Assembly (NCBI GenBank): GCA_005889445.1
Contig: VBGS01000008.1
Span: 1 to 15,478, forward strand
DNA length: 15,478 bases
DNA from: Chloroflexota bacterium
GTDB lineage: Bacteria; Chloroflexota; Limnocylindria; P2-11E
Direction: 5' to 3'
Made by a program: the position numbers and the translations under genes. The notes beneath the pieces are model-generated. The model had not been told where the DNA came from. It worked only from the letters and a program-made list of their open reading frames with translations, and made no database searches. This document shows, piece by piece, positions 14,558-15,478 of this stretch; position 1 is the first letter of the stretch; each line of letters starts with the position of its first letter.

Positions 14558-15169
14558 TCAGCGCAGGCGCGGAAGGATCGACGTGGCGAAGTACGCGCTC
14601 TGCTCGAATCCCGAAAGCGCCGCGCTCGTCGGCGTCGGGGTCGCGCGGTGACCCTCGGCGTTCGACAGCGCACCGATCCGCTTCAGCGCCGGCGAGGGAT
14701 CGATGCCCGCCGTGCGCGCGGCCACATACACGTCGCCGAGCGACATGAGCCAATCGCGATAGTCGACGCGCTGATCCTCGATCGAGGCGCCAGCGAGCGC
14801 GCGGTCCAGCCACTGCGGCCGGCCGCCTTTTTCGAGCAGCCGAGCGCAGTGGCCGACGTACTCACCGAGTAGTCGGCGCACCTCGTGCTGGTGGATCACG
14901 GCACGAACGAGGGCGCAGCGCCGCGCGTCGGCACGAACGTAGCCGTCGCAGATCTCATCGAGCAGCGCGAAGACCTCCTCTTCGGGTCCGGGACCCACCC
15001 CCGCGGCGGCCGCGGCCGCGGGCGGGAGGCGCGCCATGAGCGTCGAGAGGTTCCCCTCCTTCGGATTGAACTTGGCGGTGAACGCGCGTTCGCGCGCCGC
15101 CTGCCAGCGGCTGATCGGCCCGTCGAATGCCGCGATCCGCGCTTCGAGGCTGCCGATGTCTTCGGTCAT
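14558..15169 (-). CDS. Hypothetical protein, 203 residues
   Basis: I do not recognise the family. The protein is predicted to be soluble and mostly helical, with no signal peptide or membrane segment. An N-terminal charged part (residues 1-45) is followed by an alanine/proline/glycine-rich linker (about 48-62). A helical core follows with several histidines, arginines and cysteines (VIHQHEVRRLLGEYVGHCARLL), then a low-complexity stretch TPTPTSAALSG and a short end. Reality as a gene is supported by its ATGA overlap with the CoaBC stop, its position in a tight same-strand operon, and the nine-base gap to the HAD gene. The context suggests co-expression with coenzyme A synthesis but gives no function. 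Confidence 0.75.
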   Translation of the reverse strand: MTEDIGSLEARIAAFDGPISRWQAARERAFTAKFNPKEGNLSTLMARLPPAAAAAAGVGPGPEEEVFALLDEICDGYVRADARRCALVRAVIHQHEVRRLLGEYVGHCARLLEKGGRPQWLDRALAGASIEDQRVDYRDWLMSLGDVYVAARTAGIDPSPALKRIGALSNAEGHRATPTPTSAALSGFEQSAYFATSILPRLR

Positions 15170-15478
15170 CGAGCGAGCCGCTGGGCGAGCTTCTCCACGA
15201 GGCGACGCGCGACCTCGCTCTTCGCGAGGAGCGGGAGCTGCTCTACGCCATCGGCGCTGACGAACGCCACGCGGTCATTGTCAGAACCGAACGCCGAGCC
15301 CGGATCGGCCACATCGTTGGCGACGACGAGATCGAGCTTCTTCTCGCGCAGCATCCGCCCGGCTTCCGCGCTCGCGTCGCCGGTCTCGGCCTTGAAGCCG
15401 ATGACGATGGTCCCCGGCCGCCGCGCGGTCACGATGGACCGCAGAACGTCGGCGTTCTCGGTCATGCGGAGCGTCATC
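15166..15478 (-). CDS. coaBC: Phosphopantothenoylcysteine decarboxylase/phosphopantothenate-cysteine ligase (CoaBC), C-terminal part
   Basis: Only the last 103 or so residues are in the window; the gene continues beyond the right edge. They form the end of the CoaB (ligase) half: IVIGFKAETGD, then KKLDLVVANDV and GSAFGSDNDRV, which closely follow the family's VGFxAET, DxxVANDV and FxSDxN motifs, and a C-terminal helix. CoaB joins cysteine to 4'-phosphopantothenate and CoaC decarboxylates the product, steps two and three from pantothenate to coenzyme A. Methionines near the right edge are internal and not the start. It is the most upstream gene seen of the right operon, with an ATGA overlap to the next gene, and links this operon to PanB, PanE and PanC. 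Confidence 0.9.
   Translation of the reverse strand, partial: MTLRMTENADVLRSIVTARRPGTIVIGFKAETGDASAEAGRMLREKKLDLVVANDVADPGSAFGSDNDRVAFVSADGVEQLPLLAKSEVARRLVEKLAQRLAR

Noticed and set aside
1..15478. CRISPR arrays, tRNA/rRNA genes, insertion sequences or attachment sites
   Set aside because: No regularly spaced direct repeats, terminal inverted repeats, transposase-like genes or tRNA-like cloverleaf were seen in the window.

Overview
This is a gene-dense, very GC-rich bacterial window with almost no intergenic DNA. Start codons are often GTG or TTG, and most stops are TGA. Nothing in it fixes the taxon. The gene content (glucosyl-3-phosphoglycerate synthase, GH38, debranching-enzyme-like hydrolase) and base composition would fit an uncultured Chloroflexota or actinobacterial-type lineage; this is a guess. 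I see no rRNA, tRNA, CRISPR array, insertion sequence or phage gene.

Left minus-strand unit (1-2516). A DedA-family membrane protein is followed, with a 4-nt TTGA overlap, by one continuous frame. That frame encodes a six-helix PAP2 phosphatase joined directly to a GH38 alpha-mannosidase, and it runs off the left edge.

Central plus-strand operon (2515-10853). Five genes are joined by identical 4-nt start/stop overlaps (TTGA or GTGA). They are a GT-A glycosyltransferase resembling mannosylglycerate synthase (GT78), a debranching-enzyme-type (alpha/alpha)6 glycoside hydrolase, a GT4 glycosyltransferase, a tandem universal-stress-protein/glucosyl-3-phosphoglycerate synthase (GpgS, GT81) fusion, and a pantothenate synthetase (PanC) fused in frame to a 12-helix MFS transporter. 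The first four suggest making and turning over a glycerate-based glycoside (glucosyl-, mannosyl- or mannosylglucosylglycerate, or a longer glucan primed on it). The divergent GH38 enzyme could act on the mannosyl form.

Right minus-strand operon (10854-15478). In transcription order it holds the C-terminal end of CoaBC, an unrecognised 203-aa protein, a HAD-superfamily hydrolase, an MFS transporter, PanB and PanE. With PanC at the end of the facing operon, the window carries four coenzyme A pathway functions: PanB, PanE, PanC and CoaBC. The two operons converge with no spacer, and the palindrome TGATCA supplies both stop codons.

The most unusual aspect is three large in-frame domain fusions within about 11 kb: PAP2-GH38, USP-USP-GpgS and PanC-MFS. 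In the two membrane-protein fusions the enzyme and membrane domains have compatible predicted topologies. The PAP2-GH38 protein beside DedA and a putative mannosylglycerate-type pathway is the best candidate for something undescribed.
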